Positions 12,301-20,815 of a stretch of 64,000 bases of DNA are shown piece by piece (position 1 is the first letter of the stretch; each line of letters opens with the position of its first letter). The stretch is taken from positions 92,599,734 to 92,663,733 of the forward strand of contig JAKTNV010000006.1 of NCBI GenBank assembly GCA_022747635.1. The letters run 5' to 3'. The notes beneath the pieces are model-generated. The model saw only the letters and a program-made list of their open reading frames with translations, was not told where the DNA came from and did no database searches. The position numbers and the translations under genes were made by a program. This stretch comes from Hetaerina americana (Eukaryota > Arthropoda > Insecta > Odonata > Calopterygidae).

Positions 12301-15300
12301 GCATGCCCTCACACATTAAGCAAACCTCAGATTGATAACTGTGGCTTTATTATCTTAAATTTATGGGGTGAAATGTATTTTAAACAATTTACTGTGTGTG
12401 CCACCACATATCGCCGAAAATTTAATTGTGCATGGAATTTCTAATTTGAGTTAAGTTATTTAATTTCCTTTTGGTGCTTTATCCTTGGTGTATGTCTACA
12501 AGTTTAATTTCATTTGGCATCAGCCTTGTATACTTAATTACTTAATGTATGTGGGAATCAGGTCATTCAAACTCTAGATCATTATAGAGACATAATTAAG
12601 AAGTTCAAGTATGTAAACACTTAGCATAATGAATCTTAAAATAGTTACTCATTTGCATATTGTTATTTAAATGCATAACTGAGGCGTGTAGTGAGTAAAA
12701 ACATAATTGTCCTCTGTCTGTTGCTGTCATTCATGAAATTCTTTCAATTTTATATTGCAGCCGCAGGGCATGCAGCTGATGCCTTGATTTCTCGTCGTGG
12801 CTGGCCTGTGTTGTCTGTTAGGCGCCTGATGACTAATCTTGGTCTCCTTGGTCCTGCTTTCTCTTTGCTCATCTTTTGTTCTGTGAATAATCTTGCAGTA
12901 GCAGTCTTGTAAGTAGAATTACTGTTCTGTTGTTGTGTGATGCACATTCCAAAACAGTAGTTTCACCATGCGAATTGATTTAGTTTGCCAGGAGTGCTTT
13001 TTGCTCTGATTTATGAATTTTCATTATTCTGTGCTGAATCTTTGAGGCTTAAATATCTCAGATTCACACATGAAGATTTTTGATGCAATGCAAGAGGAGC
13101 CTTGAGTCAGAAGTCATTACACCTATTCGCAAACCAGAGAGTGTCATCAAAAGATAGTAAAAGCCCACCAATTCTCATTTTCATGGTCAGTCAGGTTTGG
13201 CAAAAATAAGGGGTTCGCTTGTAACATGGGAAAATTATGTAGGTTGTGGGAAAGTGAAAAAAGTTACCTTTATTTTAAAACTCACTCAAGAAAAGATAAA
13301 AATAAGAATCAATCAAAGAGAGGAAACTCATGAAGAACATAATCTGTCATTCATTTCCTTAACCATACCCTCGACCGGAAATTCTTGTTTTTAATCTCCC
13401 TTTTCCAGTGTAATGTGAGGTAGATAAATATATTAATTATATTTATTTGAAGGCACCTGCACTTAGAATACAGGTGTGTAACTGAACAATGTTTTGATGC
13501 AACTAAGATGAATAACGTTTCAGTGGTAAATTGAATAGACTTCAACAATGTAGTTCAGTTACATTTAAGGCATTTAAAATTTAGATGATCAGATGAAGCA
13601 CAGAAAGGTTAACATATGTACGATGTGCATTAACTCACCTGCTTATTTTAAGTTTTGTTAAATTTCATCGTGAGACTCTTGAGATTTAGCTGCCCACTGG
13701 TGTGATCGACATACAGCACTCACTTTGCCACATGAGATGGTGTGGGTTTTCTCTCTTTCTTCCCCACACAGAGGGATGGGGTGTATTCTCCATTTGCGTA
13801 CCATTCTAGAGCACAGGAATTGCAGGTTAAAGGAGTTTAAATTTCTGCCATTCCTGCGATATTGTGCTACTATTTTCAAATTCTTAATTGAAACAGTTCG
13901 CATTACTGTTCCTAGATATCATTCACTGTTGCTGTATCCAACCCATCAAAGACATCTTTTTGGAATAAATGAGCAATATCAAAACAAAGTTACAAAATAT
14001 TGTAAATAGCATATAAGCACTTACAGATTTGATGTAGGAAATCATAAACTGTTAGGAAAATCTAGAAGAAAAAAATATAAATCATGGGAAAATGGAATGG
14101 CACTCTTAAGTGTTGGATTTATGTTGCAGTGATATGGAAGGTAATGGGACTTGAGAAAAAGATTATGTTGGTTTAAAATAAGTACTAAATAGAGTGAAAA
14201 TATGACTTGTGATGATGTGAAGAACGGTACGAACTGGTAAATGATTAGTAGTTGGTGTATGGGAATGTTCAGGTATGTAAGAGAGAGAAGCATGTGAAAG
14301 CGTTGCTGGGAGAAGGGGATTTAATAGCCATTTAATGACATGAAAATTAATTATGCTCTGAATGGTGTGAAAGGTGTATGCGTTAAACACAGAAACCTGT
14401 CACGTGAATGCTAGCCTCTCTAAAGTGAATAATGATTGCTTAAAACATATATAATGTGCTATACTTAACAATTTATTTTAAGCCAGATAAATTACTTCCT
14501 TAGCATAGGTGAAATTGGGTATAATGTATGTAGACAGCAATGTATGCTAAAACTCTTCTTTTTAAACTAATGAAGCCACAATAAAAATAAATGCTAGCTT
14601 CCAAAATATTACAGAGTATAAAAAATAATAAAATAAAAACATTTTTAATAAATGAAAATGAAAAATAAGGTGGGATGTCACAGACATCCTGCACATGACA
14701 AAACTGCAAGAACAGTGATGGTTCAAGCCACTAGGATATGAATTACACCATAAGGTGTCACGTGGAAGATCTCAGGCAATGAAGAAGTTACAAGTATGAT
14801 TAGAGAAGAATGTAGGACTGCAGCACGCCAATCTTAAGATTGATATGCTGATGATAATTAGTCACATAGAAAGTATTGCAGAATGATAAATACTTGGGAT
14901 AATTCAGTAGAGGTCAATACTATGTACAATTCTATTATAATGAGCCGGACAAAACAAATAACTTTTTGTAGAATAGAATAGAATTTTTATTAGACTAGTT
15001 TTGCTACACTGAAGCATAATCGATTCCCATTGATTCCGTAGTGTAGCAAAACTAATCTGTGATGGTAATTCTGTTTTGTGGAAAGAAAAAAATTATATGT
15101 TTAGTCCTGTTCATTATTATGCATACTATTCCCATGGCATCAGTTTATGCAGGAATACATAATCATCAATATTCTATGCTATCTTGTTGATTAAAATTGG
15201 GTCGCAAGGGGCCAGAAAAGGAAATCTGTTAGCTCTCTGTAGCTGTAATGACTTCTTTTAGCAGGGAAAATAGTGTGGTTAAATAGTGTTACCAATGTAG

Positions 15301-18300
15301 TCAATGCAAGACCATGATCCAGTGGAATTCCCAGAAGATGATTATAATAATGAAAGATAGATTAATTATAAAATTCAGTACACTCTCATATTCGTGTTCT
15401 AGCTGTCGGTCTGTATGCTATTTCAAATGCTGGAATTAAGGGCATTCATGATATTTCAGGATATATAGTATGGTAACTCTGCTGGCATGACATCAGTTTC
15501 TATGTGGACCACTTTGTCTGTTTGTCACCTATCAGTGTTATTCCTTCAAATGGTATGCCTCAAAATGCCCTTGGTGAGGATCCACCAAGAGGTTATTTGT
15601 AGGATTGCAGCCTTGTGCTCATCTCTGACCTAGAATTATTATCCCCATAATTGGTTGTGACCCGCTGTTGTTAACCAGCGCTTGAACCCTGGCTTGGGAT
15701 TTATATCCCTATATGTAACCATTGTCTTGATTGAAGTGAATGCATTACATATTTTTCTAACTAATAATTGTGCTCATTGGAGTGAAACCTAACAGTTCTG
15801 GGCAACGTTGCCCCAGAGATTCATTCTTTCAACTAGATTTTTGTTACAGCTGCATCAGTAGCTTGCTACCCCATATCAAAAACACTCTGGTAACAATTTT
15901 TGTAGACTCAGCTTCTATGTCATTGCCCCTCTTTTTTTATGATTCCTTTGGAACAATAATTTTATCAATCCTGATTGTATTCACAGGTTAGTTTCAATTT
16001 CCATGGGCTTTTGTGCCTGTAATTCAGCTGGCCACCTGAGTAACCATGCAGAAATAGCTCCTAACCATGCTGGAATAACATTTGCCATCTCTAATACACT
16101 GGTAAGTTTTTCTGTTTTGGAGAAAACACAAGTTTTTGAAAGATTTAGCTGGTTCAGAAGAATTCAAGAGTAAATCATTGGAACTCCTTGCTCATATGTA
16201 CCCTTGATATGTAATACAGGGGAGCTACAGAGCACATTTGCATGCCACCTGAAGGTTTGTTTGATATGATCTATTTAATCATATTTATTATCAGGGGTGC
16301 ACAAAGCAGGTTTTTCCTCAGTGAATTGAATGATGAATCCGATTCTAAATGAGAATTGTAATGGCTTTTGGGCATTTTTCTACATCAGGGTCTTAATTAG
16401 AAATGTTAGATATTAATTCAGTGGCAATTTATTCTTTGAAACCAAATATAGCTCGTGCAGTGAAATAAAACTTGAATTTTTTCTATTGTCAAGTAGCCTT
16501 TTAATGAAGTCCATTGATGTATTCGTGTAATTCACCTCTTGTTTTGGTTTACTAGGTTTATTGTGTTTTTCTTTGTGTCCTCTCCTTCCTTTCCTGAATA
16601 AAGTGGATGCTCAATATAATGGTAGTCTATGTATAATCGCTTGCAGTGTCAAGTTCTCATTTTTGCCAGTGCTGGTTTAATTTTAATTTTTCAGATTATT
16701 CCTCTTGACTTTTCAAGAAATTTAGGCCATCAATGTGATCCTTGTACATCATATGCATTAGGATATCAACAGGAACACTATAATACCTTGCATTTGTATG
16801 GTTTTGTGGGATAGCATCCATTGGACTTGTGCAATAATGCATGGGTCATTTAATAACTCCGTAGAAAATCCAAGAGATGGCACTCAAAGTGTTGGAAAAA
16901 GGTTTGCCTTTAATTAGCCTCATCTCTCTCTATCTAGAATGCTGTTCGAGTTACAGCTATATCATCTCGTGGTTTCATTTTCGTAGTCCATTGAAGTAAC
17001 ATACCTTTTTTAATTTAGAAAAATGGGTAAAATGAGTTTTGTGGGGCTATTTTATTCAAAAGGCTAAACACCAAAAGAGGTCCAAGGTTGAGTTGGATGA
17101 AGCTCATGGCATATCTGCTCCTGTGTGTAGGAATGTTTACAATTGCCTATACGAGTTTAAATGTGGTTTAAAGCAGCCCTGTCTTTTCTCCTTAAAAAAA
17201 CCATGAAGACAGTAATTAACCTGAAGGTCGGTTTGGCAGGTGATGGTAGAGTTCACCCAGCATTAAGCCCGATGGCGTGTGAAACTCACACATCAGGGTA
17301 GAATATAAACAATATTGATTCTGTTTATTTAAACGTTCTTTGGATCAGGTTCCTCTCGGGACTCTGGGAATCAAAGCTTGCTTTCTTCCTCATCCTAGTG
17401 TGGGCCATTGAAACATTTTGCCCTGTCACTGTGGTGCTCAGTTTGATCCTAAATAGAGGCCCACTTATGCTGGGGAGAGAGCTGGCATCAAACCTTTCCT
17501 ATTTGCTGATCTCTGCTGATGGAATCTATTGAAAAAGGGAGAATCTGTGATGACAGACTGAAATGCCATCCCATGACGAGCAAATGGGCCTGGGAAAGCA
17601 CGTTCATCTGTATGATGCAAATGGGTATCCTGAAGCAGTTGCAAATATATATGCTCTGCCATTAGGTAAGGATGCAATCATACGATTTCCTTGTTTACGT
17701 AATGTCAGTCATTTCTACTAACTGGCAGAGGGGAGGTAGGGGTGTGACTGTACCTAGTGACTTGGTGGGGGGCAGGGGAAGGGGCTGAGAGATCATTAGT
17801 TGGTTCCCTCGGAAGTGATTGTGGAATGCCTATGTGGAGGAATGAGAAGGAAGGAAGCTGGTCCTTGTAATTGATTTCCTTTCTTTGTGCAAGGGCCAAT
17901 CTGGCCAATTGTTTGACCATCTGTATCCTTGTTTCTCTTTGTGTATCATTTGTGACATAAAGTCTACCTGATGACCTTCTCTGAGGAGGTTGGCTGCAAG
18001 TTGTGGGATTCCTGCTCTCTTGTAGAAGTCCCAGCAATGTTCATGTGCCGGAAACGCAAAGTTGTATGGTCCTTACTTGTTTGTCGAAATGAAATTTCAC
18101 CCTCGACTATCTCTCAAGTTAATAATTCTTGTTTATTGCTAACTGGTAATATCATTTGTCCTCTGTCATCCCTCTTTACCACTATGCATTTAATGTGTAT
18201 GATGTCAGTTTTTGTACGTCATAAAATGTCTCCCTATTTATGCATGACTGGGGACCTTCAAAGCTTCCCGATTCATTTAAAAAATTAGTTAAATGAATGG

Positions 18301-20403
18301 ACTGTTTTATTTGATGAATTTAAATATTACTCATGTCCATTAGCTCATGGTATATTTCTTATTTCACCAGCAGTATTATGTACTCTATATTACTAAGTAT
18401 TATGTACTATATGTTAGGCGAATGTATGCCGAGCACCAATTACTGAATTTTATTTTCACTTTGGGAAACAAAGGTGGATACGTGCCCTGTGCCCACTGTA
18501 GATAACTGTGATGATTGGCCAATATTTTTTCTTAAGGTTGTCAAAATATGGAAAATCCACTGCAAAACTTCCAAGTTCAGTTGATTTCAGCCTGAGGTTA
18601 ATAGTCATTGTAGCTACAATTACTTTGTAAAATCATGATTTAGTTTACATTTTCAAGCATTCATGTTAAAAAATTATAATTAAAGCACAAAACTAATGAC
18701 AACTGAGTAGATATTTATGAAGTATCACATCCTTCTTTGGGATTTCAGTAAGTCAAAATGATGTCATTTCATCTTAATCCATTGGAGAAAAGGGAAGATA
18801 TAAGTTAAATTATTTTGTCTTTCTATGGAAGAAACTTGAGCGTTACATTCTAAATAAAAAAGCTAGTGGATAACAAATCTAAACAATGTTTAAAATATTA
18901 TTATTATGTTTAGTAATCTACGTTACGGTTAAGGTAGGTTTTAGATTGACAAGAGTGCATACTACGGCGCAATAACACATATCCTTGCCTCTTCTAACAA
19001 AACATAACCTGACATCCTGTTCTACGATAAGCCCCTCTTGAATTCTCTGTACTTCCCCTGTCACTTCTTTCCATCTAACCTCGTGGACCATCTCTGTGGA
19101 CTACGACCTTGGCATTCTAAGAACTTGCTATTGTGCACTTTCAAAGGCATCTGACCCTGGTTGGGTGGCCATTGCGTGATTGTCAATTTTAAAATACTGT
19201 AATGAGGAAAAAAATGGGAAACCACCTCAATTATTTATCCCAAATGTTATGATGTTAAAAAATAAATAACTAAAATTTTGAGTAAGATTTTACTAACTGC
19301 ACTCCGTTTTCATTGTTTGCTTGATTGATTGGCCACCATGATTGCCAAATTGTGAACAAATTCTGACTCTGGTCCTAGTTCTGGATCATCCTCACCTAGT
19401 GCATTGTACTTGCCGTTCAAGTGAATACTAAGTTCATTTGGATAACCCGAAATGGCGGCTAATAGTTGGGCTTAAAAGTGACCAATTTGTTGCTGTACTG
19501 AAAATGCAAGCAATTATAATTAGCAAGGGTATAAAGCAACTCCTAATTTGTAAGCATGAGGACTCAAATGAACTATCCTTTTCAACTCTCTAATCTTTCT
19601 TAATTTACTGGTGTTATCTGGAAAGTTTGGTGGACCAGGGAATAATGAAATAGAAGGGAATGCCTTGCATTGGCTCTGTCTGCATCAGGCCTTCGCGAAG
19701 CCTCTCCCAGCAACATTGTCTCCTCCCCCAACATTTCCCTTTTTGCTTTCTCTTCTGGTCGCATATATCTTCCACACCTATCCGCACCCACATTTTACAA
19801 TATCCTTTTGTTTGGTCTTACATACTTTCAACTTCCCTTGATTACATCCAATGGGTGTGTTCCTTTCCTTCCTTTGCCTCATCTACCCAACGTTTCCCCT
19901 TCTATCATTGTCGTCTGCATCCATCCCAGTGGCTCTCAGAATCTCCTCCATATTTTTCTCCTGCCTTCTTTGGATTTCTGCCAACAACCTGCTCTCTTCC
20001 CCCACCATGCGAAATGTCTGCATTCATTGTAAATCTTGCAAGTCATGCATTTATGCCCAGAATATTTCAGCATATAATGAAAAAATTTCTATTTTACAAA
20101 AAGTATTTGGAAGCTTCGTAGGGATTTACTTGAACCGGGCCTCCTTGTGCTGTGTGCTATGATTGGATTTATTTCTGGAATTAATAGTGGATGGATCCTG
20201 ATTGTTTTCTGTCGCTCAATGATGTGTACTCTGCTCTCTTCTGCCAGGCTACCATTCCAGGCATCTTATGCGGTCCAATGACTGCTGAGTTGGTGACATC
20301 CTCCAGGGGTCGATGGTTTCCTGTTTTTGTCCTTGCAGCCACTGTTAACCTTACTGGGGCTGTAATTTACCAAAGCCAAAGCTCTGCATCTCAGATAATT
20401 TGA
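118..20403 (+). CDS. SLC17-family anion transporter, 3' half (5 exons)
   Basis: Five exons join in one frame: 118-306, 2546-2813, 12761-12908, 15987-16101 and 20248-20403 (876 nt including the stop). Each internal border has AG/GT and the phases agree (0, 1, 2, 0). The product is a multi-pass membrane protein of the major facilitator superfamily. The visible part holds about seven hydrophobic segments, corresponding to the C-terminal half of a 12-TM SLC17 transporter. Family-like stretches are WLPTYMARSL in exon 2, RLMTNLGLLGPAF in exon 3, NHAEIAPNHAGITF in exon 4 and GILCGPMTAELV in exon 5. SLC17 proteins move organic anions, nucleotides or phosphate across plasma, vesicle or lysosomal membranes; the substrate cannot be read from sequence. 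The 5' exons lie before the window. It resembles the SLC17A9 and plant ANTR branch more than the vesicular glutamate transporters, but this is a by-eye judgement. Confidence 0.85.
307..1496. other. SLC17 intron sequence, nothing recognised
   Basis: The intron begins with GTAAGT. Short open frames on both strands show no recognisable motif. The stretch at about 660-900 is unusually C-rich for the area but gave no family match by eye. Confidence 0.4.
1497..2075 (-). mobile_element. 5'-truncated mariner transposon relic
   Basis: Reading the minus strand from about 2075 to 1636 gives the C-terminal half of a mariner transposase: GKVMATVFWDARGI, then a mutated second catalytic block FHEDIARVH (the Asp is retained), then HPPYSPDLAPSDYFLFP with the third Asp, ending near position 1636. 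The N-terminal DNA-binding half and the first catalytic Asp are absent. The outer end at 1497 begins TACGAGGGTGGTACAATAAG, very like the end of the mariner at 40658-41949, so both probably belong to one subfamily. No matching second inverted end was found near 2080, so the copy is truncated and immobile. Confidence 0.8.
2076..2545. other. Intron sequence, nothing recognised
   Basis: AT-rich sequence between the mariner relic and SLC17 exon b. No coding or structural feature is recognised apart from the splice acceptor tract at its end. Confidence 0.35.
2546..2813 (+). CDS. SLC17 exon b
   Basis: The exon starts after TTTCAG at 2545 and ends before GTGAGT at 2814, leaving one extra base (phase 1). 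It encodes the end of the central loop and two hydrophobic segments: the WGIYAAHFAMNW region with WLPTYMA, then SLSALPYLANSFVGIG. This is the best-conserved SLC17 block in the window. Confidence 0.85.
3125..3903 (-). mobile_element. Internally deleted mariner with intact 35-bp inverted ends
   Basis: The two ends, 3125-3159 and 3869-3903, are perfect 35-base inverted repeats beginning TACGAGGGTCATCCGGAAAG. TA at each outer edge fits the TA target duplication of mariners. The element is about 0.78 kb against the usual 1.3 kb. The minus strand keeps the N-terminal DNA-binding domain and, after a deletion near 3337, the last ~30 codons of a transposase tail (GIQKLVTRYDKCLN). The whole catalytic DDD domain is gone. 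It could only move with a transposase supplied by another copy. Confidence 0.9.
3336..3749 (-). pseudogene. Mariner transposase N-terminal domain only
   Basis: A 137-residue open frame encodes the two helix-turn-helix motifs of a mariner transposase. The first lies around VIKFLNARNVRPCDIHRQL, followed by SSVRRWCRNFNMGR and the GRPSVITDQ linker. The second lies around VTIDDICEHFPNVSRTIVHEI. It ends at WVPRKLTDE, just where the catalytic domain should begin. Such a product could still bind the inverted ends. Whether it is expressed is unknown. Confidence 0.85.
3904..4489. other. Intron sequence, possible 5' UTR of the LINE at its end
   Basis: AT-rich with no coding signal. The sequence from about 4421 may already be the 5' untranslated leader of the LINE that follows. 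Its left edge could not be set because no clear target duplication was found. Confidence 0.3.
4504..5412 (+). CDS. LINE ORF1 protein with PHD-type finger
   Basis: A 302-residue protein starting at ATG 4504 (AAGATGG context). Residues 10-61 form a C4HC3 PHD-like finger: C10, C13, C26, C29, H34, C37, C58 and C61, with the usual Trp (W56) two residues before the last pair. A short region rich in charged residues (about 75-90) may form a coiled coil. The middle is Ser/Pro-rich with a basic patch of Lys and Arg near residue 195. The C-terminal ~80 residues (from VHVWNFLP) resemble the RRM-like RNA-binding domain of LINE ORF1 proteins. Expected role: binding the element RNA to form the ribonucleoprotein. 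It ends with TAA at 5410-5412, while the ORF2 frame is already open upstream of this stop. Confidence 0.8.
   Translation: MASNVVMLSCDVCKKHFEHTDKLICCDYCTRFFHPKCTGLKDLPLKALLECRDLFWKCFFCRASDVKISNMASDIEFLKRELVKLKADREVIALSNKCVVSSAIRQNSDKPTPGTLGQVTSCSEVTRIHNRPFTRGFKRQNASAEPAMPCVQQPTSLSSETSSEAIISQPSVAVSPSPPSSSPDDGFIEVKRRRRRPPIMGSSNNKSSISGISRRSHVHVWNFLPDTTKDEIMSYLKVNLPDLLDSAVDIEQLKVTRGNYASFHLSVNQDLREKLLTPEFWPKNICIGNYSFRRLRPEIAAG
5451..8276 (+). CDS. LINE ORF2: APE endonuclease and reverse transcriptase
   Basis: 941 residues with no internal stop. The APE endonuclease occupies roughly residues 1-225, with VNEHWL near 22, the Asp/Asn block GDFNCN near 138 and SDHFPL near 203. The RT domain has SYRPISLLN near 500, FDFSKAFDAVNH near 573, GVPQGSVLGP near 634 and the catalytic YADD near 669. 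No ATG lies near the start; position 5451 is TTG, and the frame stays open upstream (LKILHINIQ) into ORF1, in the -1 frame. Translation may therefore rely on reinitiation or frameshifting. Expected role: nicking the target and copying the element RNA by target-primed reverse transcription. Confidence 0.9.
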   Translation: MRNKLIDLEVFTSEHNPDVICVNEHWLQKGELLLFRLTGYVLADAFCRATSKNGGVLILVSVRLTYSSVPLIQFSNPLNEDHLFESSLSRIKGNNRDYIIVTIYRSPASDFDVFLSKFYTLLELIHKSIPNPMLIITGDFNCNLLESSKAKYDLFDILSSFGLSVTNMEATRVCRTTSTLLDVVLTNSSAELSETVTIESHISDHFPLLATFTFSDNSNSKTIFRRKFSDENISNFFERLSSHDWSNVYSDYCFDDNFLYFYSTYLEYFNFCFPIGPIRFKTSVLYHNKKPWVTDEIRNLARYMKDLAAYFRNKTDSFSQHGYSTMKKEYRTILYNAKRSYNNSRITNASNKSREAWKMINESKSISNVNSDIVLRNTSGKLNQNTIQMASSLNEHYLSQITPTNQCNSGKYPLISNSCNSLFLYPCSEHELTKAMSKISNKYSAGLDGIPATIFKKSYEAIKHPLLFLINKSLKVGKFPATLKVGKVLPLYKGKGPKDDMNSYRPISLLNQFGKIFELIFYNRLILFLESHNLLSPNQHGFRKLRSTSTAIYQAVNKITSDLDNRSESLALFFDFSKAFDAVNHNLLLRKIECLGIRGTSLDWVRSYLLDRKQCVALSKQGREFLSPVKSVLCGVPQGSVLGPILFLMYVNDLPTLLNSVPGVLPVVYADDTNVLVSASSVDTLILTSVSVTQLLHEWCLLNSLLLNVSKSSLIYFANKNKSAACITVNIDNELIVQKSKSCFLGISIDSRLSWDDHILKLRNKLSSLCHLIRFIRHTVNTEVLLSLYFSEFYSHVVYSILLWGPTPNANIIFKIQKRIIRLICFATHAASCRPLFKKLKILPIPCVYMYCASLYVKSNFSSYLSNANVHNYNTRHSADLHQNFVRTCTTAHGPKHMGLKIFNKLPKELKAQHKLPIFKLNLQKYLLCKMFYSINELLVP
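8391..8413 (+). repeat. TTAC tandem-repeat tail of the LINE
   Basis: About six TTAC units lie directly after the AATAAA signal. Short repeat tails in place of poly(A) are common at the 3' ends of CR1-group LINEs and mark the 3' boundary of the element. Confidence 0.8.
8565..8579. repeat. Poly-C run (15 bases)
   Basis: A run of 15 C residues after GTACT. It is unusual in this AT-rich region, and its length is prone to sequencing error. Confidence 0.7.
8697..9570 (+). mobile_element. Degenerate, internally deleted RTE-type LINE copy
   Basis: Positions 8697-8935 match, with substitutions, the 5' leader of the RTE copy at 31482-33676 on the other strand. Positions 9140-9275 encode a broken start of an APE endonuclease (IGAWNV, then NADIIGLCKMKWKDIGDYW). 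From about 9450 the sequence jumps to a degenerate piece of the family's 3' end (the stretch around TGTTGAAGACTCTGATAGA), so most of the RT is deleted. Many stops. No function expected. Confidence 0.7.
9885..10195. repeat. SINE-like dispersed repeat with tRNA-like box
   Basis: The block containing GAGTTCACCC and CACATGTCAGGGTAGGGGGC recurs in diverged form at 17215-17310, at 34978-35096, and inverted at 12085-12300. At 10118-10190 the sequence GGTGGCTTAACTGCATGG followed by GGTTCAGATCTGAG resembles A and B boxes of a tRNA promoter. This suggests a tRNA-derived SINE. The orientation of head and body is not settled. Confidence 0.45.
10471..11742 (+). mobile_element. Full-length but mutated mariner transposon
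   Basis: Length about 1.27 kb, normal for mariner. The imperfect inverted ends are AAGGTGAAATGTTCTCGGCC on the left and the complement of GGCCAAGAACTTCTCACC on the right. The plus strand encodes a mariner transposase from about 10700 to 11632, broken by several frameshifts and stops. Recognisable are VKKWAAEFKHG (HTH linker), KELWMQKLCERWVPHLL, HHYTPETKQQSKQW, WDENGIPWIDYL and the third-Asp block HPPYCHDLAPSEFHLFP. A related, more decayed copy is at 46755-47460. Confidence 0.85.
10945..11259 (+). pseudogene. Mariner transposase fragment
   Basis: The longest open piece of the broken transposase. It runs from the end of the DNA-binding half (ELWMQKLCERWVP) through HHYTPETKQQSKQW to WDENGIPWIDYL, after which a TGA interrupts. 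The block around the first catalytic Asp (normally DETWIHHY) is altered: the sequence reads DLSPWVHHY. Downstream, 11378-11632 holds the third-Asp block, which reads APSE rather than APSD, so a catalytic residue is lost. Confidence 0.8.
11743..12084. other. Intron sequence, nothing recognised
   Basis: AT-rich and T-tract-rich sequence. No feature recognised. Confidence 0.3.
12085..12300 (+). repeat. SINE-like repeat, inverted relative to the 9885 copy
   Basis: GGGAAAGGAACTGGACCC and TACCCTGTTGATGTGC match the complement of the repeat at 34978-35096. At its left, GGTTTAATTCC resembles a tRNA B box preceded by an A-box-like TGGTGGGCTAAT, so this copy has a plausible head-then-body order on the plus strand. 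Confidence 0.45.
12761..12908 (+). CDS. SLC17 exon c
   Basis: The acceptor AG is at 12759-12760, and a second in-frame AG six bases downstream would start the exon at 12767; both keep the frame. The donor is GTAAGT at 12909 (phase 2). The exon encodes GHAADALISRRG, RRLMTNLGLLGPAF and the next hydrophobic segment. The two tandem acceptors could add or drop two residues (NAGNAG-like choice). Confidence 0.85.
12909..14989. other. Intron sequence, nothing recognised
   Basis: AT-rich intron between SLC17 exons c and d. Open frames of up to about 94 codons on both strands show no recognisable motif. No transposon ends were found by eye. Confidence 0.35.
14991..15056. repeat. Short inverted repeat (hairpin)
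   Basis: AGTTTTGCTACACT at 14997-15010 is followed 29 bases later by its exact complement at 15040-15053, with near-matching flanks. It may be a solo palindromic end of a small DNA transposon. No coding content. Confidence 0.6.
15057..15986. other. Intron sequence, nothing recognised
   Basis: No recognisable coding or repeat feature apart from the acceptor tract at the end. A weak tRNA-B-box-like motif on the minus strand near 15680-15695 may be a further SINE trace. Confidence 0.3.
15987..16101 (+). CDS. SLC17 exon d
   Basis: The acceptor is TTCACAG ending at 15986 and the donor GTAAGT begins at 16102. The exon completes a leucine codon begun in the previous exon and ends in phase 0. It encodes a hydrophobic segment and the family-like NHAEIAPNHAGITF, comparable to the NHxDIAPxxAG loop of SLC17 proteins. 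Confidence 0.85.
16102..16837. other. Intron sequence, nothing recognised
   Basis: Begins with the exon d donor. AT-rich, no feature recognised. Confidence 0.3.
16838..17212 (+). mobile_element. Mariner relic, 5' end only
   Basis: Positions 17060-17200 encode a mariner N-terminal helix-turn-helix (VELDEAHGISAPVCRNVYNC, then YEFKCGLKQPC), with no downstream catalytic domain. Upstream, GGGTCATTTAATAACTCCGT may be the decayed inverted end. The copy is 3'-truncated where the SINE-like repeat begins. Confidence 0.55.
17215..17310 (+). repeat. SINE-like repeat copy
   Basis: GGTAGAGTTCACCCAGC and AAACTCACACATCAGGGTAG match the repeats at 9885 and 34978, with about one change in six bases by eye. 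Confidence 0.5.
17311..18909. other. Intron sequence, no feature recognised
   Basis: Two minus-strand open frames (17465-17677 and 17705-18037, 70 and 110 codons) have a protein-like composition but match no family I know. They may be decayed transposon or chance frames. Confidence 0.3.
18917..19078 (-). mobile_element. RTE-type LINE 3' end, inverted
   Basis: Reading plus, GGTTAAGGTAGGTTTTAGAT followed by TAACAAAACATAACC and a decayed copy of the last codons corresponds to the complement of the family 3' end seen intact at 45600-45734. It adjoins a plus-strand 5' leader of the same family at 19095. Confidence 0.7.
19095..19262 (+). mobile_element. RTE-type LINE 5' leader fragment
   Basis: GGACTACGACCTTGG, then CATCTGACCCTGGTTGGGTGG and GGGAAACCACCTCAATTATT, match the 5' leader of the RTE family seen at 8697-8940 and in reverse at 33420-33676. 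Only the leader is present. It lies back to back with an inverted 3' end of the same family. Confidence 0.65.
19263..20247. other. Intron sequence, nothing firm recognised
   Basis: The stretch 19600-20100 is C/T-rich with several overlapping plus-strand open frames of up to 153 codons, but no protein family is recognisable. The last bases are the exon acceptor tract. Confidence 0.3.
20248..20403 (+). CDS. SLC17 terminal exon with stop
   Basis: The acceptor is CTGCCAG ending at 20247. There are 51 codons followed by TGA at 20401-20403. The exon encodes the last two hydrophobic segments (GILCGPMTAELV and WFPVFVLAATVNLTGAVIY) and a short polar tail (SQSSASQII). Confidence 0.85.
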   Translation, partial: ATIPGILCGPMTAELVTSSRGRWFPVFVLAATVNLTGAVIYQSQSSASQII

Positions 20404-20815
20404 TCTTGAATGTACTGTAGAGGAAACGTGAGGATGTCCTCTCTTGCTCACATGGTGCTGCTGTTGAATGTTGAAGTGAGTTTAGAATTTGAACTGCATG
20501 TTCGGTGGCTCAAAACACATTATGGACCATTACGTATATCCTGAGAGAGATTGATAAATTTTGCAAAGGTGGTTTTGAAAATACTGGTGAATTTTATACT
20601 GATGTAATGCTGATGTTGTTGAACATGTAATGTAATGAACATTTTTTGTATTGAATTGGAGTTGCACCCTATTTCAGTAAGCCCACACATTTCAGGAATC
20701 TGTAAGTGAAATATCTTTGAGCAATGTCCTTTTTCTAGAGAATCTTTTATTTTAAAAATTATACATAGGAAAACATGAATTAAATTTAAATAAAAGTCAG
20801 CATGTAAAATATTGC
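20404..20815 (+). promoter_or_regulatory. Likely 3' UTR and poly(A) signal of the SLC17 gene
   Basis: No open frame follows the stop. An AATAAA hexamer sits at 20789-20794, followed within about 25 bases by sequence suitable for cleavage. The exact cleavage site is inferred. Confidence 0.45.

Noticed and set aside
17705..18037. 110-codon minus-strand frame as a gene
   Set aside because: No domain, no support from neighbouring exons, and it lies in an SLC17 intron.
19660..20162. Overlapping plus-strand frames of 100-153 codons as a gene
   Set aside because: Three frames are open at once over C/T-rich intron sequence, none with a recognisable motif, and the SLC17 exons splice across the region.
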